Source: Polynucleobacter sp.
Lineage (GTDB): Bacteria; Pseudomonadota; Gammaproteobacteria; Burkholderiales; Burkholderiaceae
Direction of reading: 5' to 3'
DNA: 59,747 nt
Assembly: GCA_030157655.1 (NCBI GenBank)
Contig: JAOAUK010000030.1
Span: forward strand, 1 to 59,747
The translations under genes and the position numbers were made by a program. The notes beneath the pieces are model-generated. The model made no database searches. It saw only the letters and a program-made list of their open reading frames with translations, and was not told the origin of the DNA. Position 1 is the stretch's first letter; every line of letters starts with the position of its first letter. Of the stretch, positions 46,669-54,990 are shown piece by piece.

Positions 46669-47946
46669 TTAAACCAGCATGTCCGCCCAAATGTTTCTGG
46701 CCCAAGCGTGAGCATACTCACCCTCAAGAGGGTTCGCTGCTGCTGAAACACCACCAGAACCTGGCACAGTCACCATTGTTTTCTTCGCTGCATCATATTG
46801 ATGAACGCTGGCAACGTGTACGACATCTTGTGAAGACACAAAGCTGTAGCAAGTGTTGTTGTACACAGGCAACTGATTCACATCAGCACCGCTCAGAATT
46901 GCCACAACTGCTGCCGCACAAGTCTTACCGTGTTGGTTAGCCATGTGACCTGACTTAGGCATGCCTGGCGCGATCTGAATAGAGTCACCAAGTACGTGAA
47001 CGTTTGGAGCAACTTTGGACTCAAATGTTAAGAAATCCACTTCGCACCAACGACCGTTCATGTTTGCCAAACCAGTCTTCACTGCAATAGCGCCCGCGCG
47101 CATTGGGGGCAATACGTTCAACACGTCAGCCTTGATGTCATCATTGAATTCAAACTTCAATGTCTTACCCTTCACATCAACGTCTGTTAATGAGTGCTTA
47201 GGACGGTACTCAACAATACCTGCATAACGACGTGACCATGCCAACTTGAATAAACCTGGCTTAGATGTCACATCATCATTCGCGTCCAAAATTAATACCT
47301 TGCTCTTTGGCTTGTTCTTTTGGAAGTACTCAGCCACTTGGCAAGCACGCTCATATGGTCCTGGAGGGCAACGGTATGGAGCCAAAGGAATTGAAATGGC
47401 AAATACGCCACCATTTTTCATGCTTTCCAATTGCTTTCTTAAACCAATTGTTTGCTCGCCAGCTTTCCACGCATGCAACACTTCATTTTGAGCATTCGGT
47501 GCCAACATACCTGGTAACTTGTCATAAGTTAAATCAATACCAGGAGAAACAATCAAGCGATCGTAGAACAATGATGCGCCACCAGCTAATCTCACCTGCT
47601 TTTTAGCCACATCAATAGAAACTACAGAATCTCTCACTAAATTAACACCGTGATTTTTTCTTAAGCCTTCATAAGACACTGTGATGTCTTCAAGCTTCTT
47701 GCTGCCACCAATCACTAAATTTGATAGTGGGCATGAAATAAAGTTTTGGTTAGGCTCAATTAATGTGACATCAGCTGTGTAGTTTGAAAACTTACGCACA
47801 TACTTAGCTGCTGTTGCACCACCGTAACCACCACCAATCACTAGAACTTTAGCGCCCTTGGCATCAATGTTTGTTGTAGCACAGCCAACCAGGGTTGTTG
47901 CTGCAGCGCCGGCACCTACTAATTGTATAAATTCGCGTCTTTGCAT
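46669..47946 (-). CDS. fccB: Sulfide dehydrogenase flavoprotein subunit (flavocytochrome c, FccB/SoxF-like)
   Basis: About 425 residues. The Tat signal is QRREFIQLVGAGAA; the start is one of two adjacent ATGs (47946 or 47949), with AGGAG 6 bases before the first of these in best spacing. The FAD loop is KVLVIGGGYGGATAAKYVRK, and cysteines in FISCPLSNLVIGG and YRCPPGPYERACQ fit the redox-active disulfide. It oxidises sulfide in the periplasm and passes electrons to the cytochrome encoded just upstream. Confidence 0.93.
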   Translation of the reverse strand: MQRREFIQLVGAGAAATTLVGCATTNIDAKGAKVLVIGGGYGGATAAKYVRKFSNYTADVTLIEPNQNFISCPLSNLVIGGSKKLEDITVSYEGLRKNHGVNLVRDSVVSIDVAKKQVRLAGGASLFYDRLIVSPGIDLTYDKLPGMLAPNAQNEVLHAWKAGEQTIGLRKQLESMKNGGVFAISIPLAPYRCPPGPYERACQVAEYFQKNKPKSKVLILDANDDVTSKPGLFKLAWSRRYAGIVEYRPKHSLTDVDVKGKTLKFEFNDDIKADVLNVLPPMRAGAIAVKTGLANMNGRWCEVDFLTFESKVAPNVHVLGDSIQIAPGMPKSGHMANQHGKTCAAAVVAILSGADVNQLPVYNNTCYSFVSSQDVVHVASVHQYDAAKKTMVTVPGSGGVSAAANPLEGEYAHAWARNIWADMLV

Positions 47947-47959
47947 CATTAACTCCTGA

Positions 47960-48310
47960 TTATTTAGTTTTCTTAGGGGCAGCTTTTTCAACTGGTAAAG
48001 AGGCAAAGTAAGCAGAAATCTGTTCGATTTGCTCGTCTGTATAGCCCTTGCTCAATTGATGCATGATAGAAGCTACGCGCTTACCTGATTTGTACTCATT
48101 CATTTTTTGAATCAGCTCAGCCTTTGTTTGACCAGCAAGACTCGCCATACCGCCTTCGGAGTAACCATCAGTACCATGACATGCTGAACATGATGCTGCC
48201 CATTGTTTAACTTGCAAGCTTTGAGCATTGACTGAGCCTGCTATGACCATCAAGCTCAAGAATGAAACTGCAGCCAATATGGAAGACTGGCGCGTAAATA
48301 ATTGACTCAT
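47960..48310 (-). CDS. fccA: Monoheme cytochrome c, FccA-like partner of the sulfide dehydrogenase
   Basis: A 116-residue periplasmic cytochrome with a Sec signal and one heme site, C41-S-A-C44-H45. A candidate Met ligand lies in SIMHQLSKGYTDEQI, like half of cytochrome c4. The gap to fccB is 13 bases, so they form one unit. A GGGGG site lies 4 bases before the ATG. FccA of some species has two hemes; this one has one. Confidence 0.85.
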   Translation of the reverse strand: MSQLFTRQSSILAAVSFLSLMVIAGSVNAQSLQVKQWAASCSACHGTDGYSEGGMASLAGQTKAELIQKMNEYKSGKRVASIMHQLSKGYTDEQIEQISAYFASLPVEKAAPKKTK

Positions 48311-48481
48311 ATTTCCCCCTTTAATAACCTCTTGATTCTACTAGTTAGGCTTAGTCTCAACCCTTGGGGTTTAACCCTAAAGTTAGCGACATTTACTAAC
48401 TAATCTATTATTCAGAATCAAGTGAAAAAGCGCAAACAATTAATTTGCATAAGGTTATTTCTAGCTGCAATAAATCTTTTT
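48311..48481. promoter_or_regulatory. Upstream region of fccA
   Basis: 171 bases between fccA and the convergent-facing end of the thioredoxin gene. It holds the palindrome GGGTTTAACCC (48367-48377) with a second GGGTT close by, a possible operator. I see no clear promoter pair or T-rich terminator for the TlpA gene. No open frame here looks real. Confidence 0.35.
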
Positions 48482-48973
48482 CTATTTTTGCTTTTGGGCA
48501 TAACGAGCCAGCTCAAAGAAATCCAAATCAACCATCAAGCCATAATCTTTTTGAATAACTTTTCCCTGCGGATTCAGAACATATACCTCAGGCACCCCTC
48601 TTCTTTTGCCAATCGCTTTTGATAACTCTGGGGTCATCATCACCACAGGAAATGTATAACTATTTTTAGCCAAATAAGCGTGTACAGGGCTTACAGTCTT
48701 ATCGATTGAAATCGTGATGATGTTGAGTTGATTGGCTGGTACCTTTTGCATCAACTGCTCTAAATGAACATTTTGCTTGCGGCAGTATGAGCACCACGTG
48801 GCCCAGACTTGAACCACGGTATACCTTTGCTTCCACTGACTCTCGGTATAGGTTTGCCCCTGCACTGAGCGCAACTCACCCAGCGCCAATTGATCACCTA
48901 CTTCAATGGCATGGGCACTGATACTTGTGATGAATAAACTAATGAGTACAGCAATTGATGCAAATTGTTTCAT
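48482..48973 (-). CDS. TlpA-type periplasmic thioredoxin
   Basis: A 163-residue thioredoxin-fold protein with a Sec signal (residues 1-22) and the active site W60-C61-S-Y-C64. The fold continues with NIITISIDKTVSPVHAYL and the cis-Pro block GVPEVYVLNPQGKV. It could reduce periplasmic disulfides, perhaps keeping heme-site cysteines or SoxY reduced (a SoxW-like job), but this is inferred from the neighbouring fccAB. No CcdA/SoxV partner is in view. Confidence 0.82.
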   Translation of the reverse strand: MKQFASIAVLISLFITSISAHAIEVGDQLALGELRSVQGQTYTESQWKQRYTVVQVWATWCSYCRKQNVHLEQLMQKVPANQLNIITISIDKTVSPVHAYLAKNSYTFPVVMMTPELSKAIGKRRGVPEVYVLNPQGKVIQKDYGLMVDLDFFELARYAQKQK

Positions 48974-49012
48974 ACTGAAATTATCAACAATCGCATCAAT
49001 GCTGACTAGCTA

Positions 49013-49708
49013 TTACTCAATAAATTGCGTGAAGTTTTGAGCTGGCTCACGTTCTGTGACTAGCGTGTTTTCAATTTTTGACATGTCTGCATAACCTAAA
49101 GACATGCCGCAAACTAATTGTTGCTCTGGCTTTAAGCCTAAGTGCTTGGCAATGATTTTGTGAAACTGGGTAAACGCAGCTTGCGGACAAGTATCTAGAC
49201 CACGCGCCTTGGCAGCCAACATCACGTTTTGCACAAACATGCCATAGTCCAACCAACTACCTTGTTGCATCACACGATCTATTGTGAAAAACAAACCAAC
49301 TGGCGCATCAAAAAACTGGAAGTTTCTTGCGCCCTGCGCCTGCATCTTGCTTTTATCTTCCTTGCCAATACCCAATAAACCATAAAGGTCAAAACCAACT
49401 TTGCGACGACGTGAAATATACGGATCCACCCATTTGGATGGGTAGTAGCTATATTCTTCAGTATGCTCTTTGAGTAAATCAGGATTGGCCAAGGCAGCCA
49501 AAATATCATCCGTAATTGCTTGCTTGGTAGCACCAGTCACGACATACACCTGCCACGGCTGTGTATTGGTTCCAGATGGTGCACGACCTGCCACATTTAA
49601 TAACTCCAAAATTTGCTCTTTAGTCACATCTTTAGGTAGAAAGGCTCTGATCGAACGGCGAGCTTTCATGTTCTCGTCAACAATTTTGGTGATATCTGCT
49701 TGATTCAT
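49013..49708 (-). CDS. Nitroreductase family protein
   Basis: About 231 residues from the ATG at 49708 (MNQADITKIVDENMKARRSIRAFLP); the longer frame to 49771 lacks support. The FMN site blocks RRSIRAFLPKDVTKEQILELLNVAGRAPSGTNTQPWQVYVV and CGMSLGYAD are clear. Such enzymes reduce nitroaromatics or quinones with NAD(P)H. Divergent from the cold-shock gene. Confidence 0.9.
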   Translation of the reverse strand: MNQADITKIVDENMKARRSIRAFLPKDVTKEQILELLNVAGRAPSGTNTQPWQVYVVTGATKQAITDDILAALANPDLLKEHTEEYSYYPSKWVDPYISRRRKVGFDLYGLLGIGKEDKSKMQAQGARNFQFFDAPVGLFFTIDRVMQQGSWLDYGMFVQNVMLAAKARGLDTCPQAAFTQFHKIIAKHLGLKPEQQLVCGMSLGYADMSKIENTLVTEREPAQNFTQFIE

Positions 49709-50065
49709 GGAGTTTGTCTCTTCTTTATTAATTGAGCCTAGAGGATAAAACAGAGTGCAACTTTGTGCCAAAGCCGCCTAATTCAGCCATACCTGCCCAA
49801 AAAAGCTATTGAAAACCCTCCCCAAGGGCAAAAAGTTCATAAATATGTCAAATTCAAGGCTTTTTTGCCCTAAAAACCTAGTAAAAGCCCTGATTAAAAA
49901 AACATAACCATTTAAGAAATTTGTGCGATACTTGGTCTGTAGGTCTTCAAGTAGCTTCCGTCGTTTCCATTTTTCAAAATGGGTGATTCGGTTAGTTGAA
50001 TCTTCCAGCCCTGCAAAGAAATGGTGAGAAATCACCACGTTTAATTTTTTTAAGGAATTTCAGTA
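49709..50065 (+). promoter_or_regulatory. Long structured leader of the cold-shock gene
   Basis: 357 bases without a real gene. Close to csp lie three hairpins: CCATTTT/AAAATGG (49967-49982), GATTC/GAATC (49985-50002) and TGGTGA-GAAA-TCACCA (50022-50037, GNRA-type loop). A TGCGATACT extended -10 (49924-49932) would give a leader of roughly 130 bases. Long, structured leaders control translation of many cold-shock genes. AAGGA lies before the ATG. The left part holds the nitroreductase promoter. Confidence 0.5.
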
Positions 50066-50269
50066 ATGGCAACAGGTATTGTTAAATGGTTTAACGACGC
50101 AAAAGGTTTCGGTTTTATTACTCCTGATGGCGGTGGTGAAGATTTGTTCGCTCACTTCTCAGCTATTCAAGGTAACGGTTTCAAAAGCTTGAAAGAGAAC
50201 CAAAAGGTTAGCTTTGAAGTAACAACTGGCCCTAAAGGCAAACAAGCTTCAAACATCAACCCAATGTAA
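50066..50269 (+). CDS. Cold shock protein (CspA family)
   Basis: A 67-residue RNA-chaperone domain. RNP1 is KGFGFI and RNP2 is LFAHFSAI, preceded by the usual [14 protein letters not shown] start. It melts RNA secondary structure at low temperature. Monocistronic: long leader before it, strong terminator after it. The codon use looks like a highly expressed gene. Confidence 0.97.
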   Translation: MATGIVKWFNDAKGFGFITPDGGGEDLFAHFSAIQGNGFKSLKENQKVSFEVTTGPKGKQASNINPM

Positions 50270-50287
50270 TTTGGTTGTTTGTTAAAC

Positions 50288-50315
50288 AAAAAACCCGACT
50301 TAGGTCGGGTTTTTT
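50288..50315 (+). terminator. Terminator of the cold-shock gene
   Basis: AAAAAACCCGAC (50288-50299) pairs with GTCGGGTTTTTT (50304-50315) around TTAG, followed by six Ts. It is a classic strong intrinsic terminator. Confidence 0.95.
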
Positions 50316-50318
50316 GTT

Positions 50319-50334
50319 GCCTAAATTTTTAGGC
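50319..50334. terminator. Second hairpin between csp and the chromate transporter
   Basis: GCCTAAA (50319-50325) pairs with TTTAGGC (50328-50334). T-rich bases follow on the plus strand. It may back up the csp terminator or help end the convergent transporter message. Confidence 0.4.
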
Positions 50335-50351
50335 ATATTTTTAGGGGGTGG

Positions 50352-50936
50352 TTATATCCAACCTAAAGCACCCAAGATAGTTCCCACTAGTAGCAGTAGC
50401 AAAATATGTATCTTGGTTTTCCAGATCAGTAAGACCGTGATGCCGGTACATAACCACAAAGCCCAATCAGTAGAAAACTGACTATTGCTAGCACTGATGA
50501 TCCAGCTAGTAGCCAAGATGGCACCAATCACAATCGGCGCTAAACCTTGTTTGAATGCTAAAACATAAGCGCTGTGTTGATTCGCTTGCACCCATTTGGC
50601 AGTAGAGTAAGTTAACAAAGAACTGGGCAACATCACCCCAATCATGGCAAACACCATCCCAATGGTTCCCCATAGATACTGCGCATACAAACCTACCGCT
50701 GAATTAATACCAATATGCCAACCCATCATGGCAATCACCAAAATGTTCGGGCCTGGCGCAGATTGCGCAATAGCAATGGAGGCCGAAAATTGCTCCTCTG
50801 TGATCCATCCATTTTGATTAACCAAATGACGATGCATCTCAGGTATCACCGTGACGGCACCACCCACTGCCATTAAAGATACAGCCATGAAATGCAAAAA
50901 GACGATGAACCAATCACCCCAAGAAAAACTCAACAT
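50352..50936 (-). CDS. Chromate transporter, second half (ChrA short type)
   Basis: About 194 residues from the ATG at 50936 (MLSFSWGDWFIVFLHFMAV); the longer frame is not supported. It is one CHR domain with several helices and the block VGGAVTVIPEMHRHLV then IAQSAPGPNILVIAMMGW. It overlaps the first-half gene by 7 bases, so the two short proteins are made together and probably form a heterodimer that exports chromate or sulfate-like anions. Confidence 0.87.
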   Translation of the reverse strand: MLSFSWGDWFIVFLHFMAVSLMAVGGAVTVIPEMHRHLVNQNGWITEEQFSASIAIAQSAPGPNILVIAMMGWHIGINSAVGLYAQYLWGTIGMVFAMIGVMLPSSLLTYSTAKWVQANQHSAYVLAFKQGLAPIVIGAILATSWIISASNSQFSTDWALWLCTGITVLLIWKTKIHILLLLLVGTILGALGWI

Positions 50937-51487
50937 GACTTCACCCGACGATAAGTCATGTAAATAGAAAAGACACCTAAAGTGAGCAATACGTAAACCA
51001 AAGGAATTCTGATCAGCGCGACCAACACAAAGCACAGTGCCGCTAAGGCAATTGATGGCCAATATCCAAGGGGGTGTTTTTTAAGAGCACTGGCTAGCTT
51101 TAAAGAAGTACCAGCAATCAAACCAGCGGCCACAGCCCCCATTCCTCTAATGGCCCCATTGATCACAGGATACTCACCCAGATTTAAATACAGAATGGCA
51201 ATGACTATTAAGGCTAGCATCGGAAAAACCAACATGCCCGCAATCGCGACCAAGGCCCCAGATAAACCAAAGTATCTAGCGCCAAAGATAATAGCCAAAT
51301 TAATGACGTTAGGTCCAGGTAGCACTTGGGCAACAGCCCACTCTTCTAAAAACTCTTCTTTACTGTACCAACGCTTCTTTTCAACCAACTCTCGTTGGGC
51401 AACTGGTAAGACCCCACCAAAACCTTGAAGTGCCAGCCATGTGAATGCCCAGAATATTTCTGTTTTGGATTGAGGATGTTGCTTCAT
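50930..51487 (-). CDS. Chromate transporter, first half (ChrA short type)
   Basis: A 185-residue CHR-domain protein. FTWLALQGFGGVLPVAQRELVEKKRWYSKEEFLEEWAVAQVLPGPNVINLAIIFG is the N-terminal family block. It pairs with the overlapping second-half gene. The physiological substrate in an organism without chromate stress is unknown; sulfate is one candidate. Confidence 0.88.
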   Translation of the reverse strand: MKQHPQSKTEIFWAFTWLALQGFGGVLPVAQRELVEKKRWYSKEEFLEEWAVAQVLPGPNVINLAIIFGARYFGLSGALVAIAGMLVFPMLALIVIAILYLNLGEYPVINGAIRGMGAVAAGLIAGTSLKLASALKKHPLGYWPSIALAALCFVLVALIRIPLVYVLLTLGVFSIYMTYRRVKSC

Positions 51488-51532
51488 AAAGAGATTTTAT
51501 CTTGTGACACTTCACACTTTTGAAATGTCGAC

Positions 51533-51560
51533 AAAAAAGGGAGCTATCGCTCCCCTTTTT
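51533..51560 (-). terminator. Terminator of the RodZ-like gene
   Basis: GGGAGC (51539-51544) pairs with GCTCCC (51549-51554) around TATC. On the minus strand the stem is followed by TTTTTT (51533-51538). It ends the RodZ-like gene before the chrA promoter. Confidence 0.88.
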
Positions 51561-51579
51561 GGATGAATTAATACTTTTA

Positions 51580-52515
51580 TTACTTTTCTTGCAAGCTCAA
51601 AGTCTTCACTTGCTCAGAGGCAGGTTTAACTGGTCGACCTTGGAAAAAAACATTCACTTGAGATAAACCATTTGTTAATACTGTGAATGGCGACTTACCT
51701 GTGAAAGTGTGATTACCGCCCGCATCAATTGTTTGCATAGTTGATTTGCCGGAGGCATCAATCACACACACTGTTTGTTTAGTCTTGGTCACCACATAAA
51801 CGAAGTTGCCAGGCTTTGTTGGATCAGACACTGTGAAGGCAGTTGGAGATGCATCAGCCTTAGGACATCCAGCATCCACAGCTGAGACGGTTGATGTCAC
51901 TTGCGCTGCAGAAGCTTCCGGTTTTACTTCTTCTATCACTTGCTCTTGCGGTGCCTCTACCTTTGGCACCTCAGGAGTTGGTCTAACTAATTCAATGATG
52001 CTATCTTTAGTGAGATATAAACCAATCAATACCAAAGCCACAAGCACCAATCCGGCAGCACGCTTGCCAGACTCGATGCTCACTTGTGGCGATCTAACAG
52101 AATCACCTGATTTGATATTTTCTAGATTAACTTTTTCTTCTACTGGCAAAGTTCTTTGAATAGGCGCAGGTGGCACATCATCTGGTAACGCTGGAGGTTC
52201 AACTTGAGACTCTTCTACAGACGTATCAAATGCCAAAGATGTTTGTGCAACTGCATCACCATCAGGATGAACCAAAACACGTGACTCATCTAACTCTAAT
52301 AGTTTGGCAATTTTTTTTGCGACGGTTACTTTGTGAGCTTCAGAATAAAAGCTACTAATACCACCCTCTTCCAACTCAATGATGTGCTTTTTTGACAAGC
52401 ATGCCTTGTGCGCCAGATCTTCTGGCTTGTAACGCTTTTTTTCGCGTGCAGATTTAAGTACCTTTCCCTGAATTTCAGGAAGGATTTCTAATTTATTTTT
52501 TGAACCTGCTGCCAT
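51580..52515 (-). CDS. RodZ-like HTH/transmembrane protein
   Basis: A 311-residue protein. An N-terminal Xre-type helix-turn-helix (about residues 15-75) is followed by a Pro-rich linker, a transmembrane helix (about 153-169), and a C-terminal periplasmic DUF4115-like beta domain ending in GKSPFTVLTNGLSQVNVFFQGRPV. This is the layout of RodZ, which links MreB to the cell-wall machinery. It is not next to ispG as RodZ often is, so a paralogue is possible. GGAG lies 5 bases before the ATG. Confidence 0.78.
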   Translation of the reverse strand: MAAGSKNKLEILPEIQGKVLKSAREKKRYKPEDLAHKACLSKKHIIELEEGGISSFYSEAHKVTVAKKIAKLLELDESRVLVHPDGDAVAQTSLAFDTSVEESQVEPPALPDDVPPAPIQRTLPVEEKVNLENIKSGDSVRSPQVSIESGKRAAGLVLVALVLIGLYLTKDSIIELVRPTPEVPKVEAPQEQVIEEVKPEASAAQVTSTVSAVDAGCPKADASPTAFTVSDPTKPGNFVYVVTKTKQTVCVIDASGKSTMQTIDAGGNHTFTGKSPFTVLTNGLSQVNVFFQGRPVKPASEQVKTLSLQEK

Positions 52516-52606
52516 TTTGTCTCCAAGGCAATCTTTTTTACAATAACATTACTTTAGCATTGATTTAAATTCTCATAAAAAACATGTGTTTATCTATCAG
52601 AATTCG

Positions 52607-53218
52607 CTAAGAAACCTTCACTAAAGCCAAAAAACGAACCAAATCCTGTAAAGAATCGGCCTGCATTTTCTCCATAACCCTTGATTTGTGAACCTTGATA
52701 GTGGCATCCGTTGTTCCCAAGCGGACTGCAATGTCTTTATTCATAAGACCATCTACCAAAAGTGCACATACTTGTTTTTCACGAGGGGTTAGAGATTCAT
52801 ATCGTTGTGTCACCGTCATACTTTGTGTGGTGACTTTAAACACTTCCTTATCTTTTTCTACTGCTGATGCAATCGCCTTTAATAAGTCATCTAAGTTAAA
52901 TGGCTTAAATAAGAAATCAATGGCGCCCTGCTTCATTGCAATCACAATCTCATGGGGTAAAGACTCACCAGAAATAAAGATGATGGGAGTATTTCTACCC
53001 AGGTCATTCAAACGCCTTTGTAGCTCTGTACCTGACATGGTGGGCATGCGCATATCTAAAAGTATGGCTGCAGGTGATACAGGAATCGATTGCTCAATAA
53101 AGTCTTCTGGGCACTCAAACACATTCACGGTGTAGCCGTAATTGATCAACATCCTTGAGAGTGAAGTTCTCATGGATGCATCATCATCAACCACATAAAT
53201 ATGTCCTAAATCGCTCAA
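52607..53218 (-). CDS. FixJ/NarL-type response regulator (orphan)
   Basis: A 203-residue regulator. The receiver domain has D11/D12, phosphoacceptor D55 (ILLDMRMP), S83 and K105 (FLFKPFN). The C-terminal LuxR-type helix-turn-helix has LTPREKQVCALLVDGLMNKDIAVRLGTTDATIKVHKSRVMEKM. The start is TTG at 53218 with AAGGA close before it. No sensor kinase is nearby. Three ATATTAG repeats lie in its upstream region. Confidence 0.93.
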   Translation of the reverse strand: MSDLGHIYVVDDDASMRTSLSRMLINYGYTVNVFECPEDFIEQSIPVSPAAILLDMRMPTMSGTELQRRLNDLGRNTPIIFISGESLPHEIVIAMKQGAIDFLFKPFNLDDLLKAIASAVEKDKEVFKVTTQSMTVTQRYESLTPREKQVCALLVDGLMNKDIAVRLGTTDATIKVHKSRVMEKMQADSLQDLVRFLALVKVS

Positions 53219-53262
53219 AATTTCCTTAATTGCTTTGATTTGGTTCTAATCAGTTGGGTTTG

Positions 53263-53308
53263 ATATTAGTTACATTTATCATATTAGGATATTAGCTGTT
53301 AAGCTAAT
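53263..53308 (-). promoter_or_regulatory. Repeats upstream of the response regulator
   Basis: ATATTAG occurs three times (53263-53269, 53281-53287, 53289-53295). ATTAGCT (53291-53297) and AGCTAAT (53302-53308) form an inverted repeat around 4 bases. These could be binding sites for the regulator itself or for another factor; binding is not shown. Confidence 0.45.
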
Positions 53309-53321
53309 GCTTGCCATAAAA

Positions 53322-53349
53322 AAGGCAGCCAGGTTACCAAGGCTGCCTT
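53322..53349 (-). terminator. Terminator of the TctC-CMD unit
   Basis: AAGGCAGCC (53322-53330) pairs with GGCTGCCTT (53341-53349), with a small inner GG/CC pairing in the loop. On the minus strand a run of Ts follows. It ends the gene pair before the response regulator promoter. Confidence 0.88.
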
Positions 53350-53368
53350 GATCGATTGTTTGATGTAT

Positions 53369-53911
53369 TTAGTGCTGATCAGGTGTAACTTCGAGTGCCA
53401 CCAAGAATCTAGAGACCATGTTGTATGTAGCAATCACTCCCACCAGTTCGACTAATTGAGTATTACCCAATTGGCCCTGCAAACGCTTCATGAGAGACCG
53501 ATCCACTTCAATCGATTTGGTCATTTGAATGGTGAGCTCCAAGGCATCTTGCTCAAGTGCTGTAAATAAACCCTCGAGCATAACTTCTTGACCCAATGAA
53601 CCCAAGGCATTGACTTGCGCTTCAGTACCGCCCGCTTTAATGAATATCGGCGAGTGGTGCAAGAACTCATAGTCAGCGCGATTGAGCACTGCTACACCAC
53701 ACATCGCTAACTCACGTAGCTTGAGATCCAAAGCGAGATGACTTCTCACCTCACCTAAGAAAGCATTCCACCCTCTTGAAAACGGTGTGCTATGTAAGAG
53801 CATGCGATCTAAGTTAATCAGATCTCCACCACGTCGCTCACGGATGGCTGCCACCAAATCCGCTGGCTCTTGCAAGTCCAGCGGCTGGTAAGGCACAAGA
53901 CGTTCTGTCAT
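53369..53911 (-). CDS. Carboxymuconolactone decarboxylase family protein
   Basis: A 180-residue all-helical protein of the CMD/AhpD superfamily. The block LKLRELAMCGVAVLNRADYEFLHHSPIFIKAGGTEAQV fits the family, with a histidine pair in HHS in place of the AhpD C-x-x-C, so peroxidase chemistry is unlikely. Its substrate is unknown. It starts 3 bases after the TctC gene and is probably co-transcribed. Confidence 0.83.
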   Translation of the reverse strand: MTERLVPYQPLDLQEPADLVAAIRERRGGDLINLDRMLLHSTPFSRGWNAFLGEVRSHLALDLKLRELAMCGVAVLNRADYEFLHHSPIFIKAGGTEAQVNALGSLGQEVMLEGLFTALEQDALELTIQMTKSIEVDRSLMKRLQGQLGNTQLVELVGVIATYNMVSRFLVALEVTPDQH

Positions 53912-53914
53912 GAC

Positions 53915-54886
53915 TTAGTTAGTTGCTTTGATATTGTTGGCTTTAATAAATACGCCCCAAACATCAATTTGCTTGTTCACAAACTCTTGCGCAGGCTTAG
54001 GACCCAAGCCCATGATCTCAATACCTTGAGACTTCAAACGAGTTGAAACATCAGGATTTTTCAAAGCCTTAGCTACCTCTTCATGCATGCGATTGATGAT
54101 CGCAGGCGGAGTTTTTGCTGGAGCAATGATGGCCCACCAAGCTGGTGCTTCAAAATTTGGGTAGCCACTTTCAGCAATGGTTGGCACGTTCGGCATTTCA
54201 GGGGAACGCTTACTTGTTGTCACCGCTAAAGGCACAATGCCACCAGCTTCTACGTGAGGCTTGACCAAAAATAATGAGCCAATCGCCAATGGCACATGGC
54301 CTGCTAATGCGTCTTGCATCAAAGGACCACCGCCACGATAAGGCACATGAGTCCAATCAAATTTGGCATCCTTAGCTAACGAAGCTAAAGCCAAATGACC
54401 CAAGCTACCTGTACCAATTGAACCATAGCTATTTGGTTTTTTAGCTTTTGAGTTTTCAATCAACTGCTTAAAACTAGTGATGCCTGAAGTTTTACTCGCT
54501 GTCAAAACCATTGGCGCAGTACCAATCATGGTTACAGTGGCCAAATCAGTTTTGGTGTTGTACGGTAATTTTTCAATCATGTTTTCGTTCACGCCATGAG
54601 TGTCAAATACCACGCCAAAGGTATAACCATCTGGCTGTGCCTTTGCTACAGCTGCAGCACCAATAGAACCAGAAGCGCCGCCAATGTTTTCAACAATGAC
54701 GTTTTGCTTGAGTTGATTTTGTAATGTCGGCGCCAAAATACGCGCCACCTGGTCAACTGATCCCCCTGGTGGAAATACAGCAATCAATTTAATGACTTTT
54801 TGACCTGGCCAATCGTTGTTTTGAGCTTGAACTGCTCCTGAAATACACAAGGCTGAAATCAGCCCCGCTAATAGCTTAGCTTTCAT
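53915..54886 (-). CDS. Tripartite tricarboxylate (Bug/TctC) family receptor
   Basis: A 323-residue periplasmic binding protein with a Sec signal. WPGQKVIKLIAVFPPGGSVDQVARILAPTL and the later NIGGASGSIGAAAVAKAQPDGYTFG are the Bug family hallmarks. It binds a small carboxylate, but the ligand cannot be read from sequence. No TctA/TctB transporter genes are adjacent, as is common for Bug proteins in Burkholderiales. Confidence 0.93.
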   Translation of the reverse strand: MKAKLLAGLISALCISGAVQAQNNDWPGQKVIKLIAVFPPGGSVDQVARILAPTLQNQLKQNVIVENIGGASGSIGAAAVAKAQPDGYTFGVVFDTHGVNENMIEKLPYNTKTDLATVTMIGTAPMVLTASKTSGITSFKQLIENSKAKKPNSYGSIGTGSLGHLALASLAKDAKFDWTHVPYRGGGPLMQDALAGHVPLAIGSLFLVKPHVEAGGIVPLAVTTSKRSPEMPNVPTIAESGYPNFEAPAWWAIIAPAKTPPAIINRMHEEVAKALKNPDVSTRLKSQGIEIMGLGPKPAQEFVNKQIDVWGVFIKANNIKATN

Positions 54887-54928
54887 GTTGTCTCCTTTAT
54901 ATGGATGTCCGGCCTATTTAGCTCTGTG

Positions 54929-54957
54929 ACGACATAAATATCCCACACTCCTATAAT
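54929..54957 (+). promoter_or_regulatory. Promoter of the 2-hydroxyacid dehydrogenase gene
   Basis: ACGACA (54929-54934) and a perfect TATAAT (54952-54957), 17 bases apart, form a good sigma-70 promoter. It lies in the divergent gap with the TctC gene. Confidence 0.65.
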
Positions 54958-54990
54958 GAATGCAATTAGAAAATAACTGGAGACTGCGCC

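Noticed and set aside
49778-50038. An 86-codon minus-strand frame across the cold-shock leader
   Set aside because: It overlaps the csp leader hairpins and promoter, has biased low-complexity residues and no ribosome site; it is a chance frame.
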